Origin: Clostridiales bacterium
Lineage (GTDB): Bacteria; Bacillota; Clostridia; Lachnospirales; JAITVM01
Reading direction: 5' to 3'
Assembly: GCA_031285815.1 (NCBI GenBank)
Contig: JAITVM010000104.1
Coordinates: 1-6,903 of the forward strand
DNA length: 6,903 nt
Numbering within the stretch: position 1 is the stretch's first letter; every line of letters starts with the position of its first letter. The notes under the pieces were generated by a model. The model did no database searches and was not told where the DNA came from. It saw only the letters and a list, made by a program, of their open reading frames with translations. Both the position numbers and the translations under genes were made by a program. Shown here one piece after another: positions 5,741-6,903 of the stretch.

Positions 5741-6664
5741 ATGTCAGCTTTTGAATTTAGAGATAGAGATAGGGATAGAGACAGGGACAGGGATAGAAAC
5801 CGTGACACCAGGGAAAGAGCTGAATCTGCTGAACCGCTACTCTGTAAGAAGAGGGAAGATAGTATAATTGCGCTCAAAATATATGATTCTTGTAGGCAAC
5901 AGGACTGTTTGACACGCCACGAAATTGGCCCGGCAAGGGCAGCGGAATCGGTAGATTTAGGCAGCGGCCTTATTGAAGAGGGGGAAATTATAGTCCCCCC
6001 AAGGGACGCAGCATCTGTCACAGTCGATAGGCTAAGGGTGAGGAAAGTAATTATAGTATCCAAAGAGCCATGCCCTTTTAAAAGTGGTTTTTGGGATATA
6101 GATTTGAAATATGTTTTCGTATACAGGCTAACATTTAGGGAAGCCGGTGGGTGTATTATTGGTTCAGTAAAAGCTAATAGCATTTATAACAAGAGGCTAA
6201 CATTATTTGGCTCAACAGGGACTGACTTCGTACTTTCGACTGATTTATTTATGGGCTGTAACGACAGTACGACTTTAGATTCTGACCCATTTGTTATGGT
6301 GGAAGCTAAGGCAATGCCATTGGCAGCAGAGCTAAGATATAACAGGTGTTGTATTAATGACTGTAATAATTGCTGCAATGGGGGCGCCGACATTGATGAT
6401 TTTGGCTCCGACCCTGCTGAAGTCAATGTTACTATCGGGCTATTTAGCATAGTACAGTTGTTTAGGATTTGTAATTTGGCAATTGAAACTAAAGGTTTTA
6501 GCATACCAGATGAACCTGAAGTATATGACCCATTAAACCCATGTGATTTCTTTGACAGCTTAGATTTCCCAATGGATATTTTCGCGCCGCCACTCCGCTC
6601 AGATTTTTTGGCAGGGGCATCGAATAATATTTCGCGTGAAACGGCACGGGGCTGCTGTGATTAG
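5741..6664 (+). CDS. Cysteine-rich clostridial protein with an N-terminal Arg-Asp dipeptide repeat, possibly spore-associated
   Basis: The protein has 307 residues. Residues 7-22 are an alternating Arg-Asp run (RDRDRDRDRDRDRNRD), a mixed-charge and probably disordered tail. The body carries LKIYDSCRQQDCL (45-57), then EPCPFKSGFWDIDL and NKRLTLFGSTGTDF further on. I recall similar IYDSCRDKDC...PVPFNRGFY proteins from spore-forming clostridia, annotated as hypothetical; this is memory, not a search. Cysteines are abundant, with a cluster RCCINDCNNCC in the middle and a terminal GCCD, suiting disulfide cross-linking or metal binding. No signal peptide or membrane segment is seen. The ATG has AAAGGAGG at 5727-5734, 6 nt upstream. 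A SigK-like promoter and the Cys content suggest a coat or outer-layer protein, which is inference. It is a single-gene unit with its own terminator. The reading frame is certain; the function is not. Confidence 0.9.
   Translation: MSAFEFRDRDRDRDRDRDRNRDTRERAESAEPLLCKKREDSIIALKIYDSCRQQDCLTRHEIGPARAAESVDLGSGLIEEGEIIVPPRDAASVTVDRLRVRKVIIVSKEPCPFKSGFWDIDLKYVFVYRLTFREAGGCIIGSVKANSIYNKRLTLFGSTGTDFVLSTDLFMGCNDSTTLDSDPFVMVEAKAMPLAAELRYNRCCINDCNNCCNGGADIDDFGSDPAEVNVTIGLFSIVQLFRICNLAIETKGFSIPDEPEVYDPLNPCDFFDSLDFPMDIFAPPLRSDFLAGASNNISRETARGCCD
5759..5806 (+). repeat. Coding hexanucleotide tandem repeat (AGRGAY) encoding Arg-Asp
   Basis: Six consecutive units fit AGRGAY (5759-5794), followed by two degenerate units, AGAAAC and CGTGAC. 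Each unit encodes Arg-Asp, one degenerate unit giving Arg-Asn. Because the unit is 6 nt, slippage would change the length of the RD tail without shifting the frame. Third-position variation (A/G, T/C) shows the array is not a perfectly recent expansion. Confidence 0.85.
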
Positions 6665-6672
6665 ATTTATCT

Positions 6673-6699
6673 GCTCGGAATAATTTCCGGGCTTTTTTT
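6673..6699 (+). terminator. Intrinsic terminator of the RD-repeat protein gene
   Basis: GCTCGGAA (6673-6680) pairs with TTCCGGGC (6685-6692) with one U-G pair across a TAAT loop, followed by seven T at 6693-6699. It starts 8 nt after the TAG stop. Confidence 0.9.
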
Positions 6700-6799
6700 A
6701 TTTATATTTTAAATATATATAAATTATTCGCGCTAATTGTATTTTATGGCTTGTCCTAGAATAATAGGCAGATATGGCCTTAGAAGGGGATATGTATCC

Positions 6800-6821
6800 G
6801 TACTGGGTTTTTTCCCAGCAC
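6800..6821 (-). terminator. Hairpin downstream of murA, weak terminator candidate
   Basis: On the minus strand GTGCTGGG pairs with CCCAGTAC (8 bp, one G-U pair) around a six-A loop, 7 nt after the murA stop. No U-tract follows on that strand. On the plus strand the stem has one A-C mismatch and is followed by ATTTTT, so it could be a backup terminator for transcription from the left. A small dyad GGATATGTATCC lies next to it (6788-6799). Confidence 0.4.
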
Positions 6822-6828
6822 ATTTTTG

Positions 6829-6903
6829 CTAGCTATTTATAAGTTTAATATCAGCCCCTAATTGTGTTAGCTTTTCTTCTATGGCTTCATAACCGCGTTC
6901 GAC
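6829..6903 (-). CDS. murA: UDP-N-acetylglucosamine 1-carboxyvinyltransferase, C-terminal 24 residues (cut by window edge)
   Basis: MurA transfers enolpyruvate from PEP to UDP-GlcNAc, the first committed step of peptidoglycan precursor synthesis in the cytoplasm. Only the end is visible: VERGYEAIEEKLTQLGADIKL followed by INS and a TAG stop at 6829-6831. The RGYE-x-IEEKL-x-LGADI pattern is the typical MurA C-terminal helix and strand. The active-site Cys region lies outside the window, so catalytic competence and the MurA1/MurA2 paralogue cannot be judged. It converges with the RD-repeat gene. Confidence 0.85.
   Translation of the reverse strand, partial: VERGYEAIEEKLTQLGADIKLINS

Noticed and set aside
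5716..6183. Minus-strand ORF with a Leu-Ser repeat
   Set aside because: It is the antisense reading of the RD hexanucleotide repeat; the plus-strand frame has the ribosome binding site, terminator and family resemblance.
6184..6504. 106-codon minus-strand ORF
   Set aside because: It is antisense to the RD-repeat protein gene and has no independent support.

Overview
The window reads as chromosomal DNA of a low-GC, endospore-forming member of the Bacillota, most likely a clostridium. The evidence is a full-length SpoIVA, strong AGGAGG-type ribosome binding sites, several intrinsic terminators, AT-rich spacers, and promoter sequences resembling SigA and the mother-cell sigma factors. I cannot place it at genus level.

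Layout. The minus strand carries, from the left edge, the N-terminal two thirds of a 6-phosphofructokinase (1-667, cut by the edge). Next comes a gene-poor stretch (668-1445) with a minus-strand intrinsic terminator (906-946) and a block of RNA-like inverted repeats (1031-1408). A small DUF2809-like membrane protein (1446-1790), spoIVA (2376-3845) and an SseB-family gene (4029-4763) follow. The plus strand then carries a DUF1877 (YfbM-like) gene (5108-5611) and a cysteine-rich protein with an Arg-Asp repeat at its N terminus (5741-6664). The right edge holds the last 24 codons of murA on the minus strand (6829-6903).

How the genes relate. Nearly every gene has its own promoter candidate and terminator, so this is a series of single-gene units rather than one operon. 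Two units look sporulation-linked. One is spoIVA, the coat basement-layer ATPase, behind a SigE-like promoter. The other is the RD-repeat protein, behind a SigK-like promoter. PFK (glycolysis) and MurA (peptidoglycan precursor synthesis) are housekeeping genes. SseB and DUF1877 are divergently transcribed and their role is unknown.

The least explained part is 1031-1408. It contains a 14-bp long-range stem enclosing two adjacent hairpins, a hairpin whose loop can pair downstream as a pseudoknot, and a third stem domain, with no convincing ORF. I could not match it to an RNA class I know. It is the best candidate here for an undescribed element, but its strand and its boundaries are unresolved.
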